Counted from the first letter of the stretch, positions 15,568 through 24,248 are shown. The stretch: 64,000 nt of DNA from Castellaniella sp040276085 (GCF_040276085.1 NZ_JBELOK010000002.1:248001-312000); one strand, 5' to 3'. The notes: generated from the letters alone by a model not told the origin. Program-made: numbers and translations.

Positions 15568-16582
15568 GCAGATATCTCGGGTCAGACAAAAGGGCTGTCC
15601 AGCCAGGGGCTGCCTGGACAGGCATCAGGCGCTGGAGACGACGCACCGCCTGAGCATCCACAGGCCGGCCATCCAGGGCAATAAGCAACTGATCGGCCAG
15701 ATCGGGGCGATTGCACACCAGCACCATATCGCAGCCGGCATCCAGGGCAGCTTTGGCTCGGGCATGGATATCGCCGGCTACGGAGGCGCCCTCCATGGTG
15801 AGGTCGTCGGAAAACACCAGGCCGTCGTAAGAAAGCTGCTCGCGCAAAATGCCTGTTACCCAGCGACGTGAAAACCCGGCGGGCTCGGGTGAGACCTGGG
15901 GATAAATCACATGGGCCGGCATCACCGCAGGCAAAGTGAGGTCTCCGAGCCAGGCATAGGGAGCCGCATCTGCCTCGAGGATTTCTGACAGCGGGCGCTC
16001 GTCGACCGGTATTGCAAGATGGGAGTCTGCCGCAACAGCGCCATGGCCCGGGAAATGCTTGCCACACGCGGACATCCCTGCCTGGGACATGCCCTGAATC
16101 AAGGCCCGTGCCAGCAGCGACACCACCCAGGGGTCTTCATGAAAGGCGCGATTGCCGATTACCTGGCTGACCCCGTAATCGAGATCGAGCACAGGGGTAA
16201 AACTGAAGTCTACCCCGCAGGCACGCAGCTCGCTGGCCAGCACGAAGCCGGTTTCAGTGGCCGCACGCAAAGCCTCTTGAGGCGAATCGTCATACCAACG
16301 CCCCAAGGCACGCATGGCCGGCAAGGGCGTAAATCCATCGGTGCGAAACCGCTGCACGCGCCCACCTTCGTGATCCACGGCTATCAATAGCGGCTGTGTG
16401 CGGACACTGTGAATATCTGCGCACAGAGCGGTGAGCTGGTCGCGACTGGCAAAATTGCGGGCAAACAGGATGACCCCGCCTACCTGGGGATGGGCCAGGC
16501 GCAAACGCTCGGCCTCATCAAGCTGCAAGCCTTCCACATCCACCATCACGGGGCCCGGAGGCAAAGTTTGGGACATAGTCAT
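15530..16582 (-). CDS. nagZ: Beta-N-acetylhexosaminidase NagZ
   Basis: 350 residues, glycoside hydrolase family 3. The key KHFPGHG motif with following D-S-H (about residues 176-190) holds the catalytic histidine, and the nucleophile aspartate lies in YDGLVFSDDLTMEGA. Cytoplasmic NagZ releases N-acetylglucosamine from muropeptides during cell-wall recycling, which also shapes AmpC induction in some species. Starts at 16582 or the ATG two codons later cannot be told apart. It overlaps uvrC by 38 bp and follows acpS. Confidence 0.95.
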   Translation of the reverse strand: MTMSQTLPPGPVMVDVEGLQLDEAERLRLAHPQVGGVILFARNFASRDQLTALCADIHSVRTQPLLIAVDHEGGRVQRFRTDGFTPLPAMRALGRWYDDSPQEALRAATETGFVLASELRACGVDFSFTPVLDLDYGVSQVIGNRAFHEDPWVVSLLARALIQGMSQAGMSACGKHFPGHGAVAADSHLAIPVDERPLSEILEADAAPYAWLGDLTLPAVMPAHVIYPQVSPEPAGFSRRWVTGILREQLSYDGLVFSDDLTMEGASVAGDIHARAKAALDAGCDMVLVCNRPDLADQLLIALDGRPVDAQAVRRLQRLMPVQAAPGWTALLSDPRYLRARSFRSENLPG

Positions 16583-16610
16583 TTGATATCAATAAGTAAG
16601 ATTGGCCACA

Positions 16611-17036
16611 TCAGCCTTCGGCCGATGTAGTGCGCGGGGCTTCGACCACCACAAACGCAGCCACCATATCGGCTTCGTCTGTCATGGAAACATGCGCGTA
16701 CCCAAAGCGGGCGTCATACCAGTCTTTGAGCGGGCCAGAGAGATGGATTTCGGGGGCGCCACCCCGGCGGTTGAGGATCTGCACCCGCGACCACGCCATG
16801 GGCATGTGAATCCCCAAGCCGATGGCCTTCGAAAAAGCCTCTTTGGCGGCAAACCGCGTAGAGAGATACAGAATGCCGCGTCGCGGATCACGAGCTGCCC
16901 GCCGGGCATGCACCAGTTGCTCGTCCGGCCCCAACACCCGCTGCACCAGCCGCTGACCATGGCGGGCATAAATACGCGCCATCCGCTCTACCTGCAAGAG
17001 ATCCGTGCCGATTCCGGCAATTGCTTGTTGTGCCAA
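16611..17036 (-). CDS. acpS: Holo-[acyl-carrier-protein] synthase AcpS
   Basis: 141 residues if translation begins at the TTG at 17036, which has a GGAGG site five bases upstream; another in-frame TTG at 17075 has no such site, and no in-frame ATG exists in this region. GIGTDLLQVERM (Mg-binding aspartate) and RFAAKEAFSKAIG (glutamate and lysine for CoA) are the two AcpS signatures. It transfers 4'-phosphopantetheine from CoA to acyl carrier protein. In many beta- and gammaproteobacteria acpS follows pdxJ; here it follows orn. Confidence 0.92.
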   Translation of the reverse strand: MAQQAIAGIGTDLLQVERMARIYARHGQRLVQRVLGPDEQLVHARRAARDPRRGILYLSTRFAAKEAFSKAIGLGIHMPMAWSRVQILNRRGGAPEIHLSGPLKDWYDARFGYAHVSMTDEADMVAAFVVVEAPRTTSAEG

Positions 17037-17109
17037 TGCGGCCTCCGTCAAACCTGCCTGCGCAGCGTTGCCCAAAACCTCATATAGGCATCAGGCGGCC
17101 CATCAGGGC

Positions 17110-17655
17110 TTACAGCCGCAAAAAGTGCTCGCGATAATGCTTGAGCTCGTTGATGGATTCTTGAATATCGGCCAGTGCCTCGTGTTTGCCCACCTTATTG
17201 AAGCTGCGGTAGACCTCGGGTTTCCAGCGCAAGGAAAGCTCTTTGAGCGTGCTGACATCGAGGTTGCGGTAATGAAAATATGCCTCGAGTGCCGGCATGT
17301 ATTTGACCATGAAGCGGCGATCCTGCCCGATGGTGTTGCCACACATGGGCGATTTTCCGGCGGGTACCAGGGGCGCAAGGAATTCAAGCAAGCAGTCCTG
17401 GGCCTGGGCTTCGGTAAGGGTAGAAGCCTTGACCTTGTCGATCAGGCCGCTTTTGCCGTGGGTGGATTGATTCCATTTATCCATACCATCCAGCACGGCA
17501 GTATCCTGGTGAATCACCAGCACAGGCGCCTGGGCAACCACCGTAAGATCGGGCTCTGTGACAATCAGGGCGATTTCGAGAATGCGTTCTTTTTCGGGAT
17601 CCAGGCCGGACATTTCCATATCCAGCCAGATCAGGCGCTGATCATTTGCAGCCAT
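17110..17655 (-). CDS. orn: Oligoribonuclease Orn
   Basis: 181 residues from the ATG at 17655. DEDDh exonuclease: LIWLDMEMSGLDP (motif I, D and E), CGNTIGQDRRFM (motif II), and the C-terminal H and D in KVGKHEALADIQESI (motif III). It degrades RNA dinucleotides, including the pGpG made from cyclic di-GMP, to mononucleotides; a GGDEF-EAL protein is encoded at the right edge. It is divergent from the M48 protease gene with about 50 bp between starts. Confidence 0.97.
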   Translation of the reverse strand: MAANDQRLIWLDMEMSGLDPEKERILEIALIVTEPDLTVVAQAPVLVIHQDTAVLDGMDKWNQSTHGKSGLIDKVKASTLTEAQAQDCLLEFLAPLVPAGKSPMCGNTIGQDRRFMVKYMPALEAYFHYRNLDVSTLKELSLRWKPEVYRSFNKVGKHEALADIQESINELKHYREHFLRL

Positions 17656-17708
17656 CACCTATAATCCTTACAAACAAAACCCAATTTTCGCATATTGCCC
17701 CGCCGGAC

Positions 17709-18953
17709 ATGCTGACTTATCTGTTTCTCGCCTGCCTGATCAGCGATCTCCTCATCCGTTACTGGCTGGCGCGACGTCAGATCCGGCACGTGCAGGCACA
17801 CCGCAATCAGGTGCCACCCGCCTTCGAAGGCCATATCGGCCTGCACAGCCACCAACGCGCGGCCGATTACACCGTGGCACGCAGCCAGCTTTCCATGATC
17901 GAGCGCATCACCGAAGCTGGCATCCTGCTGGGCTTTACCTTGCTGGGCGGCTTGCAGGCACTGGATATTCACCTGGGTCGTCTGATCGAATCCGATCTCT
18001 TGCGTCAGTTGGCACTCATGGGCTGCGTACTGGCCATCCTGGGTGCGGTGGGGCTGGCGTTCTCGGCCTGGCGCACGTTTCACCTCGAGGCACATTACGG
18101 CTTCAACCGCATGACTCCCCGCCTGTTCGTGTCAGATGCCCTGAAAATGGTGTTGATCACCATTGTGTTGGGCGCCCCCTTGCTGGCGGCCATTTTATGG
18201 ATCATGGGTACCACGGGTACCGATTGGGCCTGGTGGGCCTGGGGCGTGTGGGTCGGCTTCAATTTGCTGGTGCTCTGGCTGTATCCCAGCTTCATTGCCC
18301 CTCTGTTCAACCGCTTCACCCCCCTGGATGACCCCGAACTCAGCCAACGGATCCATGCGCTGGCAAAGCGTTGCCATTTTGGGCTGTCGGGGCTGTTTGT
18401 CATGGATGGGTCACGCCGATCGGCCCACGGAAACGCTTATTTCACTGGTTTTGGGCGCCACCGCCGGATTGTGTTTTTTGACACGCTGCTGTCAAGGCTT
18501 GACGCAGATGAGGTAGAGGCCGTGCTGGCACACGAACTAGGCCACTTTGCCCACCATCACATCCTGCGCCGCATTATCGTCAGCTTCATTACAGCCGGCA
18601 TTTTCTTGCAGCTGCTGGCCTGGTTGTCCACACAGTTATGGTTTTACACGAGCCTTGGCGTCATCCCGCAGCTGGGCCGTGCCAACGATGGCCTGGCCTT
18701 GGTGCTGTTTATGCTGACACTACCCGTGTTTACTTTTTGGGCCACACCATTGGCCAGCTTCCTGTCCCGCCGCGATGAATTTCAGGCCGACCGCTATGCG
18801 GTGCAGCAATGTGGTGCGCAGCCGCTGGGCAGGGCGCTGGTAAAGCTGTACGACGACAATGCCGCCACGCTGACGCCAGACCCCCTGCATTCAGCCTGGT
18901 ACGACAGCCACCCCTCGGCAGCCGTGCGCATCAACCACCTGCAACATGGGTGA
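17709..18953 (+). CDS. M48-family (Ste24-like) membrane metalloprotease
   Basis: 414 residues from the ATG at 17709, which begins directly with the first helix. A multi-helix membrane domain (about residues 1-200) is followed by the protease domain: the zinc motif HELGH in AVLAHELGHFAHHH, and the third ligand region RRDEFQADRYAVQQ. The layout matches Ste24/CAAX-type M48 endopeptidases rather than HtpX, which is shorter. In bacteria the substrate is usually unknown; inner-membrane quality control is likely. It overlaps rsgA by 8 bp. Confidence 0.9.
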   Translation: MLTYLFLACLISDLLIRYWLARRQIRHVQAHRNQVPPAFEGHIGLHSHQRAADYTVARSQLSMIERITEAGILLGFTLLGGLQALDIHLGRLIESDLLRQLALMGCVLAILGAVGLAFSAWRTFHLEAHYGFNRMTPRLFVSDALKMVLITIVLGAPLLAAILWIMGTTGTDWAWWAWGVWVGFNLLVLWLYPSFIAPLFNRFTPLDDPELSQRIHALAKRCHFGLSGLFVMDGSRRSAHGNAYFTGFGRHRRIVFFDTLLSRLDADEVEAVLAHELGHFAHHHILRRIIVSFITAGIFLQLLAWLSTQLWFYTSLGVIPQLGRANDGLALVLFMLTLPVFTFWATPLASFLSRRDEFQADRYAVQQCGAQPLGRALVKLYDDNAATLTPDPLHSAWYDSHPSAAVRINHLQHG

Positions 18954-19845
18954 AACCACCCTGACGGGGCGAGTGGTCTCCGCCCACGGCCGCCACTACC
19001 GGGTTGCCATCCAGCCGTCCGGCGAGACACGGCATTGCTATCCACGCGGCAAACGCACCGGCATCGCCGTGGGCGATAACGTCCAGATTCTGCCCGAAGG
19101 CCAGCAAGAAGGCCTGATCACCGAGATCCTGCCGCGCCGCAACCTTTTCTATCGATCAGACGCCCAACGCAGCAAGCTGTTTGCCGCCAATATTGATCAG
19201 CTCTTGCTGGTTCTGGCCGCCGAACCTGTCTTTTCAGACGATCTCCTGGGCCGGGCACTGGTGGCCGCACACAGTGCCGATATCTCGGTCGTTATTCTGC
19301 TGAATAAGGCGGATCTGCCCGGCACTGCGGCTGCCCGGGCACGCCTGGCAGTACCAGAATCCCTGGGTATACCTGTACTCAGCCTCAGCGCCCTGGATCA
19401 CGCGCAAGTGCACGCACAACTGGACGCAGTACTAAAAAATCAGTGCACGCTGCTGCTTGGGCAAAGTGGTATGGGTAAATCAACCTTGTTGAATGCGCTG
19501 GTTCCTGAGGCACAAGCGGCTACACAGGCGCACTCTGAAGCCCTGGGCACCGGCCGGCACACCACAACGCATACCCGGTTGCACCCTCTGCCAGGCGGGG
19601 GCGATATCATCGACTCACCAGGGTTTCAGGCATTCGGTTTGCAGCACCTGGCACCACACGACATTGCACACGGGTTTCCGGAGTTCGCGCCCGCAATAGA
19701 ACACTGCCGGTTTTACAACTGCACGCATCAGCACGAGCCCGGATGCGGGGTATTGGCCGCCATGGCCAGTGGCCAGATTTCTGTCAACCGCCACGCCCTG
19801 TATATGCGCATTCTGGCCGAAAACCAGGCTGCCAAGCGATACTGA
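18946..19845 (+). CDS. rsgA: Ribosome small-subunit biogenesis GTPase RsgA
   Basis: 299 residues. An N-terminal OB fold (residues about 5-60) is followed by a circularly permuted GTPase: G4 NKADLPG comes before G1 GQSGMGKSTLLN and G3 DSPGFQAFGL. The C-terminal zinc domain has the cysteine/histidine set in CRFYNCTHQHEPGC. RsgA checks the decoding centre during late 30S maturation. Translationally coupled to the M48 gene. Confidence 0.96.
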   Translation: MGETTLTGRVVSAHGRHYRVAIQPSGETRHCYPRGKRTGIAVGDNVQILPEGQQEGLITEILPRRNLFYRSDAQRSKLFAANIDQLLLVLAAEPVFSDDLLGRALVAAHSADISVVILLNKADLPGTAAARARLAVPESLGIPVLSLSALDHAQVHAQLDAVLKNQCTLLLGQSGMGKSTLLNALVPEAQAATQAHSEALGTGRHTTTHTRLHPLPGGGDIIDSPGFQAFGLQHLAPHDIAHGFPEFAPAIEHCRFYNCTHQHEPGCGVLAAMASGQISVNRHALYMRILAENQAAKRY

Positions 19846-19900
19846 ACACCGGGCACGGCAACACCTACTGACAGCGGGTGTGCAAATCGGGCGCGGTGAC

Positions 19901-20749
19901 TCAGGTTTTTGAACGGGCCTGTGCCGGTACGGCGAGCAGGCGCCCTGGCGCCACAGAAGATGCATCTGGACGAGAGCCGCTCGCCACGCTTGACCCAGAC
20001 GGCAGTGTGTCTGGCAGCGTGGGAAGACCCGCAGAAGCCGCAAGGAAATAATAGAAGTTGCGCAGCAGGATGGCAGTGGCACCCCAAATAAAATGCGACC
20101 GCCAGCACACCGAGAAATAGCAACGCCCATGACCCAAAGAGGTTTGCAACTGGTGCAGACGATGCTGTGCGGGATCCATCAAAACCGCCAGTGGCACCTC
20201 GAACACCTCGGCAACCTCGGCGTGATCCGGATGCACCTGAAAACCTGGCAATAATTCTCCCACCACTGGAGTCATCAAAAACTGCGTGGTGGTAAGCAAG
20301 GTGGGCTGCACACCCATGACCTGAATGAATTGCGAGCCCACACCGATTTCTTCGTGGGTCTCACGCAGCGCTGCAGCGACGGGGCTGCCATCTTCGGGTT
20401 CGATACGTCCGCCAGGAAAACTGATCTGCCCTGCATGATGGTGCAAGTGCTCGGCACGACGGGTAAACAATACCTGCAGGCCATCGGCCCGTTGCACCAG
20501 GGGGACCAAAACAGCAGCCTGGCGGGCCTGGGCAGATCCGGGGTTATCGGGGCCAAAAGCTTGCGCAAACAGGGGCTCTACCTGCCAGTTGACGGCGCGA
20601 TCAAAAGCATCCCGAATGTAATCCAGCTGAAGGCATTGAGCCGGCAATGGCGGCAAGGGCAAACAGGGCAGCACGGGTTGCCGGGTGGGGTCAAACCCTG
20701 CGGCCTTAATGGGCCTTGGCGAAGGAACCGATGGTGTCATGACATCCAT
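19901..20749 (-). CDS. Nudix hydrolase, CoA pyrophosphatase type (NudL-like)
   Basis: 282 residues. The Nudix region is about residues 78-190: the CoA-pyrophosphatase motif AEHLHHHAGQISFPGG runs into GGRIEPEDGSPV and AAALRETHEEIGV. The expected activity is splitting CoA or its derivatives to phosphopantetheine and 3',5'-ADP. Two extensions are unusual: about 40 proline-rich residues in front and about 50 Ser/Ala/Pro-rich residues after the fold, which have no recognised domain. The start at 20749 or an ATG at 20740 are both possible. It follows the rplS terminator. Confidence 0.88.
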   Translation of the reverse strand: MDVMTPSVPSPRPIKAAGFDPTRQPVLPCLPLPPLPAQCLQLDYIRDAFDRAVNWQVEPLFAQAFGPDNPGSAQARQAAVLVPLVQRADGLQVLFTRRAEHLHHHAGQISFPGGRIEPEDGSPVAAALRETHEEIGVGSQFIQVMGVQPTLLTTTQFLMTPVVGELLPGFQVHPDHAEVAEVFEVPLAVLMDPAQHRLHQLQTSLGHGRCYFSVCWRSHFIWGATAILLRNFYYFLAASAGLPTLPDTLPSGSSVASGSRPDASSVAPGRLLAVPAQARSKT

Positions 20750-20810
20750 GCATTAAAAACCAGGCAGCAATTGCTGCAGGATCTGTACGGGGATGCCCTG
20801 CACCCGGGTG

Positions 20811-20840
20811 CAAAAACAAAGGCACCCTGACGGGTGCCTT
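20811..20840 (-). terminator. Rho-independent terminator of rplS
   Basis: Minus strand: AAGGCACCC, short loop, GGGTGCCTT, then TGTTTTTG. It lies 26 bp past the rplS stop. Confidence 0.85.
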
Positions 20841-20865
20841 GTTGGCCAAGCAAAGACTGCCAGGA

Positions 20866-21237
20866 TCAGGCAGATTTGCGGACCAGCTTTTCTTTGATGC
20901 GAGCGGCCTTACCCGTACGACCACGCAGATAGTACAGCTTAGCACGACGCACATCACCACGGCGCTTGACTTCGATGGAAGCAATTTGCGGGGAGTACAG
21001 CTGGAAAGTACGCTCGACGGCTTCGCCAGAGGAGATCTTGCGCACGGTGAATGCCGAATTTAGACCGCGATTGCGACGGGCAATGACCACGCCTTCGTAG
21101 GCCTGGGTACGCTTGCGCGTGCCTTCAACCACATTGACACCGACGATAACGGTATCGCCAGGGCCAAATTGAGGGATGGTACGGCCTTCAGTAAGGCGCG
21201 TAATTTCTTCTTGTTCAAGTGTTTCGATGAGATTCAC
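20866..21237 (-). CDS. rplS: 50S ribosomal protein L19
   Basis: 123 residues, full length. FGPGDTVIVGVNVVEG, RKRTQAYEGVVIARRNRGLN, FTVRKISSGEAVERTFQLYS and KLYYLRGRTGKAARIKEK are the L19 signatures. It sits at the 30S-50S interface. It appears to be transcribed alone from an extended -10 promoter (21312-21320) and ends in its own terminator; rpsP-rimM-trmD, which often precede it, are not next to it here. Confidence 0.98.
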   Translation of the reverse strand: MNLIETLEQEEITRLTEGRTIPQFGPGDTVIVGVNVVEGTRKRTQAYEGVVIARRNRGLNSAFTVRKISSGEAVERTFQLYSPQIASIEVKRRGDVRRAKLYYLRGRTGKAARIKEKLVRKSA

Positions 21238-21311
21238 AATGGGCTCCGGGCATCTTGGCTGCGGCTATGAAATTAATGAGTTGCCACACCAGAGGATGCA
21301 GTAAGCACGAG

Positions 21312-21320
21312 ATTATATCA
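21312..21320 (-). promoter_or_regulatory. Extended -10 promoter for rplS
   Basis: Minus strand TGATATAAT, a TGnTATAAT extended -10 with a perfect hexamer, about 75 bp before the rplS ATG. No good -35 is evident, as is usual for extended -10 promoters. It lies just past the stop codon of the small peptide gene at 21324. Confidence 0.55.
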
Positions 21321-21323
21321 GAA

Positions 21324-21416
21324 CTATAGCCCCACTGCCGCACCCATCCACATCAGGCCTGGAATCATCGCTGCCCACGCCACGACCATAAAGATATCGG
21401 CTACTTTGTTTTTCAT
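21324..21416 (-). CDS. 30-residue hydrophobic membrane peptide under LexA boxes
   Basis: A short gene: ATG at 21416, TAG at 21324, strong AAAGGAGA ribosome site at 21421-21428 with 5-nt spacing after GGAG. The peptide begins MKNKVADIFMVVAWAAMIPG and ends LMWMGAAVGL: a basic N-terminus then about 24 uninterrupted non-polar residues, one transmembrane helix. I do not recognise a named family. Upstream are a -35/-10 pair (TTGCCG, 17 bp, TACAGT) and two near-consensus LexA boxes, one covering the -10 and one between promoter and ribosome site, so expression should be held off by LexA and released by DNA damage. The size, hydrophobicity and SOS control resemble TisB and DinQ of E. coli, which depolarise the inner membrane; homology is not claimed. 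No antisense RNA was identified. It is 86 bp upstream of rplS. Confidence 0.72.
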   Translation of the reverse strand: MKNKVADIFMVVAWAAMIPGLMWMGAAVGL

Positions 21417-21427
21417 GGGGTCTCCTT

Positions 21428-21447
21428 TACTGTGTTTTTGATCAGTA
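21428..21447. promoter_or_regulatory. LexA (SOS) box 1 upstream of the 30-residue peptide gene
   Basis: TACTGT-N8-TCAGTA, with one mismatch in the two half-sites of TACTGT-N8-ACAGTA. It lies between the predicted transcription start and the ribosome site of the peptide gene. Confidence 0.7.
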
Positions 21448-21453
21448 CATAGA

Positions 21454-21473
21454 TACTGTACAAAAAAACAGTT
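21454..21473. promoter_or_regulatory. LexA (SOS) box 2, overlapping the -10 of the peptide gene
   Basis: TACTGT-N8-ACAGTT, one terminal mismatch to the LexA consensus; the core CTGT-N8-ACAG is perfect (21456-21471). It covers the TACAGT -10 hexamer (21455-21460, minus strand) of a promoter with -35 TTGCCG at 21478-21483. Confidence 0.78.
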
Positions 21474-21534
21474 AAGGCGGCAAGCATTTAATTATATTTG
21501 CCCATGTCCCTACTATTTACATCCCGCCCAAGCG

Positions 21535-21569
21535 CAAAAAAGCCATGCCTGGACAACGCCGGGCATGGC
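21535..21569 (-). terminator. Rho-independent terminator of the peroxiredoxin gene
   Basis: Stem GCCATGCC/GGCATGGC (21542-21569) followed on the minus strand by TTTTTTG. It separates the peroxiredoxin gene from the downstream SOS-peptide promoter. Confidence 0.85.
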
Positions 21570-21624
21570 TCAGGACACCGCATCCGGCATCCGTCACACC
21601 GGATGGGCGAGCCCTGTCAAAGCC

Positions 21625-22266
21625 TCACAGATTGGGTTGGGGCGTGGTGCGCAAATACGACCGCACTTCTTTGTAGCCCTTGGGGAACTTCTCTTTCAGG
21701 ACGGCAGGATCCTTGATCGACGGGGCAATGATCACGTCTTCGCCTGGTTTCCAGTTAACCGGGGTGGCCACGCTGTAGTTGTCTGTCAGCTGGATGGAAT
21801 CCAGGGCGCGCAGGATTTCATCGAAATTACGCCCGGTGCTGGCCGGATAGGTAAGAATCAGCCGGACTTTTTTCGCCGGATCAATCACAAAAACAGACCG
21901 TACGGTGGCCGTGGTGCTGGCATTGGGATGAATCATGTCATAGAGTGTGGCGACCTTGCGGTCTTCGTCGGCCAGGATCGGGTATTGGACATCCGTCTTT
22001 TGGGTGTCGTTGATGTCCTTGATCCAGTCGATGTGAGACTGTTTTCCATCTACCGAGACGGCAATCACCTTGGCGCCGCGTTTGGCGAAGTCGCCAGACA
22101 CAATCGCTGTGTAGCCCAGCTCGGTGGTGCACACCGGCGTGAAATCGGCCGGGTGAGAAAACAGCACGCCCCAGCTGTCACCCAGCCACTCATGAAACTT
22201 GATTTTTCCAAGGGACGAGTCTTGCTCGAAATCGGGGGCGGTATCGCCCAGACGCAGTGCAGCCAT
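21625..22266 (-). CDS. 1-Cys peroxiredoxin (Prx6 type)
   Basis: 213 residues from the ATG at 22266, which has an AAGGAGC site; the 17 codons open upstream are not part of the family. The peroxidatic cysteine is in SHPADFTPVCTTELG, and the C-terminal part with TPVNWKPGEDVIIAPS is typical of the Prx6 group, which lacks a resolving cysteine. It reduces hydrogen peroxide and organic peroxides, with a thiol partner that is not encoded nearby. Single gene with its own terminator. Confidence 0.95.
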   Translation of the reverse strand: MAALRLGDTAPDFEQDSSLGKIKFHEWLGDSWGVLFSHPADFTPVCTTELGYTAIVSGDFAKRGAKVIAVSVDGKQSHIDWIKDINDTQKTDVQYPILADEDRKVATLYDMIHPNASTTATVRSVFVIDPAKKVRLILTYPASTGRNFDEILRALDSIQLTDNYSVATPVNWKPGEDVIIAPSIKDPAVLKEKFPKGYKEVRSYLRTTPQPNL

Positions 22267-22376
22267 CAGGTGCTCCTTAGGTGAACGCTGCCCGGGGCAT
22301 CCGAGCAGCGAAATCATTTAGACACCTAATATTCTTGCAGAATATAAAACACCCTTAAAATACTTTAAGGTTATAA

Positions 22377-24188
22377 CTATATTTGCATCTGGCCGGCATA
22401 TTGATTGGCCAGACCACCTTGTTGAATACTGCTATTGAACGCCTGGGCGCGTGGCAGCACATGAACCGCATACTGCACTGCCGTAGCAATCTTGTTGAGA
22501 TAAAAGGCGTCAGTCGACCCCTGCCCGATTGCTTCTGCGGCAGCCAGCGCGGCACGGGCCAGCTGCCAGCCGGCATGGGCCGTGCCTGCCAGCATCAGAC
22601 AAGGCACGCTGCCGGTGAAAACCCCCCGAATATCCTCGCGTACATGGGCCAGCACAAAACCGATGGCCGCCTCGTAGGCTTGAGCTGCGGCCTGCAACTG
22701 TGCGGCCAGCAGACTGAGCGCCTCGGCGTGAGCGCCTTTCGCCGCCTGCAAGGCCGCCACGGTGTCGCGCATCCCGGCAATTTGTGCCAAGGCTACCTGC
22801 CCGGCATCACGCACAATCTTGCGGCCAATAAAATCATTGGCCTGGATGGCTGTCGTGCCTTCGTAGATGGGCAGAATGCGCGCGTCCCGGTAATACTGGG
22901 CAGCCCCGGTTTCTTCGATGAAACCCATGCCACCATGCACCTGCACACCCAGCGACGCGACTTCAACCGAGGATTCGGTTGAAAATGCCTTGACGATCGG
23001 GACGCTGTACTCGTAGATGGCCTTGGCCTGCGCCTTGACGTCAGGGTTGGTGGCATGAGCCGCCTTGTCGCGGTAGCCCGCGGCCACATAGGCAACGGCC
23101 CGGGTGCCTTCGGTCAGCCCCCGCATCACGCCCAGCATTCGGGCAACATCCGGGTGATGCGCAATCGCCACAGGACCGGCAGAGCCCTCAAGCGCATTGC
23201 CCTGGACGCGGTCAGCCGCGTAAGCACTGGCATGTTGCAATGCCCCCTCGGACACGGCCACACCCTGCAGCCCCACAGCGTAGCGTGCGGCATTCATCAT
23301 GATGAACATGTACTCAAGGCCGCGGTTTTCTTCTCCAATCAGGTAGCCAACCGCACCCTCTCCCACCTCGCCCTTGCCAGAACCGTACAGCAGCACCGCC
23401 GTTGGGCTGCCATGGATGCCCAGCTTGTGCTCTAGCGACGCACAGTAGACGTCGTTGCGGGCACCCAGCTCTCCGGCATCGTTGACCAGGCGCTTGGGCA
23501 CGATAAACAACGAGATCCCCTTGACCCCTTTAGGTGCATCAGGCGTGCGAGCCAGCACCAGATGAATGATGTTCTCGGCCATGTCATGATCGCCATACGT
23601 AATGAAGATCTTCTGGCCGGTTATGCGGTAGCTGCCATCCTCCTGGTGGATGGCCCGGGTCTTGAGCAGGGCTAGATCAGACCCAGCTTGTGGCTCGGTG
23701 AGATTCATGGTGCCCGTCCAACGGCCTTCCAGCAAAGGAGGGATATACAGGCTTTTTTGCGCGTCTGAGCCCACCATGGTCAGGGCTTCGACAACACCAT
23801 CGGTAAGCAGCGGACACAGTGAAAACGCCAGATTACCCGCATTGAGACTTTCGGTGACTGGCGCAGCTACCAGCTTGGGCAAGCCCTGCCCGCCAAACTC
23901 GGTGTCGTGCGGCAAACCTTGCCAACCACCCTGCACAAAGGCCTGAAATGCCGCTTTGAAGCCCGGCGTAGTTGTGACTTCGCCATCGTGCCAGCGCGCA
24001 GGCTGAGTATCCCCCACACGGTTCAACGGAGCGATTTCCTGCTCGACAAACCGGGCGTTTTCTTCGAGCACGGCCTCAACCAGATCGTCGCTCACCTCTT
24101 CGTAGCCTGGCAGGGCCAACACGCCGTCCAGGTCGGCCAGTTCGCGCAGAATGAAACGGATATCCTGAATAGGTACCTGATATGACAT
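22377..24188 (-). CDS. Acyl-CoA dehydrogenase with C-terminal extension domain (DmdC/AcdA group)
   Basis: 603 residues from the ATG at 24188, longer than the about 380 of classic acyl-CoA dehydrogenases. The FAD/substrate segments TMNLTEPQAGSDLALLKT and KIFITYGDHDMAEN, and the C-terminal flavin part VQVHGGMGFIEETGAAQYYRDARILPIYEGTT (here split: VQVHGGMGFIEETG and YRDARILPIYEGTT) are clear. About 120 further residues form the extra C-terminal domain seen in the long branch that includes DmdC. Substrate unknown; probably a fatty or branched acyl-CoA. It is downstream of etfBA, which would take its electrons to the respiratory chain. Confidence 0.9.
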   Translation of the reverse strand: MSYQVPIQDIRFILRELADLDGVLALPGYEEVSDDLVEAVLEENARFVEQEIAPLNRVGDTQPARWHDGEVTTTPGFKAAFQAFVQGGWQGLPHDTEFGGQGLPKLVAAPVTESLNAGNLAFSLCPLLTDGVVEALTMVGSDAQKSLYIPPLLEGRWTGTMNLTEPQAGSDLALLKTRAIHQEDGSYRITGQKIFITYGDHDMAENIIHLVLARTPDAPKGVKGISLFIVPKRLVNDAGELGARNDVYCASLEHKLGIHGSPTAVLLYGSGKGEVGEGAVGYLIGEENRGLEYMFIMMNAARYAVGLQGVAVSEGALQHASAYAADRVQGNALEGSAGPVAIAHHPDVARMLGVMRGLTEGTRAVAYVAAGYRDKAAHATNPDVKAQAKAIYEYSVPIVKAFSTESSVEVASLGVQVHGGMGFIEETGAAQYYRDARILPIYEGTTAIQANDFIGRKIVRDAGQVALAQIAGMRDTVAALQAAKGAHAEALSLLAAQLQAAAQAYEAAIGFVLAHVREDIRGVFTGSVPCLMLAGTAHAGWQLARAALAAAEAIGQGSTDAFYLNKIATAVQYAVHVLPRAQAFNSSIQQGGLANQYAGQMQI

Positions 24189-24248
24189 AAGAATTCCTGT
24201 AACGACAAAGCCGGGCACATACCCGCCCGCGGTGCGATGAGGTGAAAC

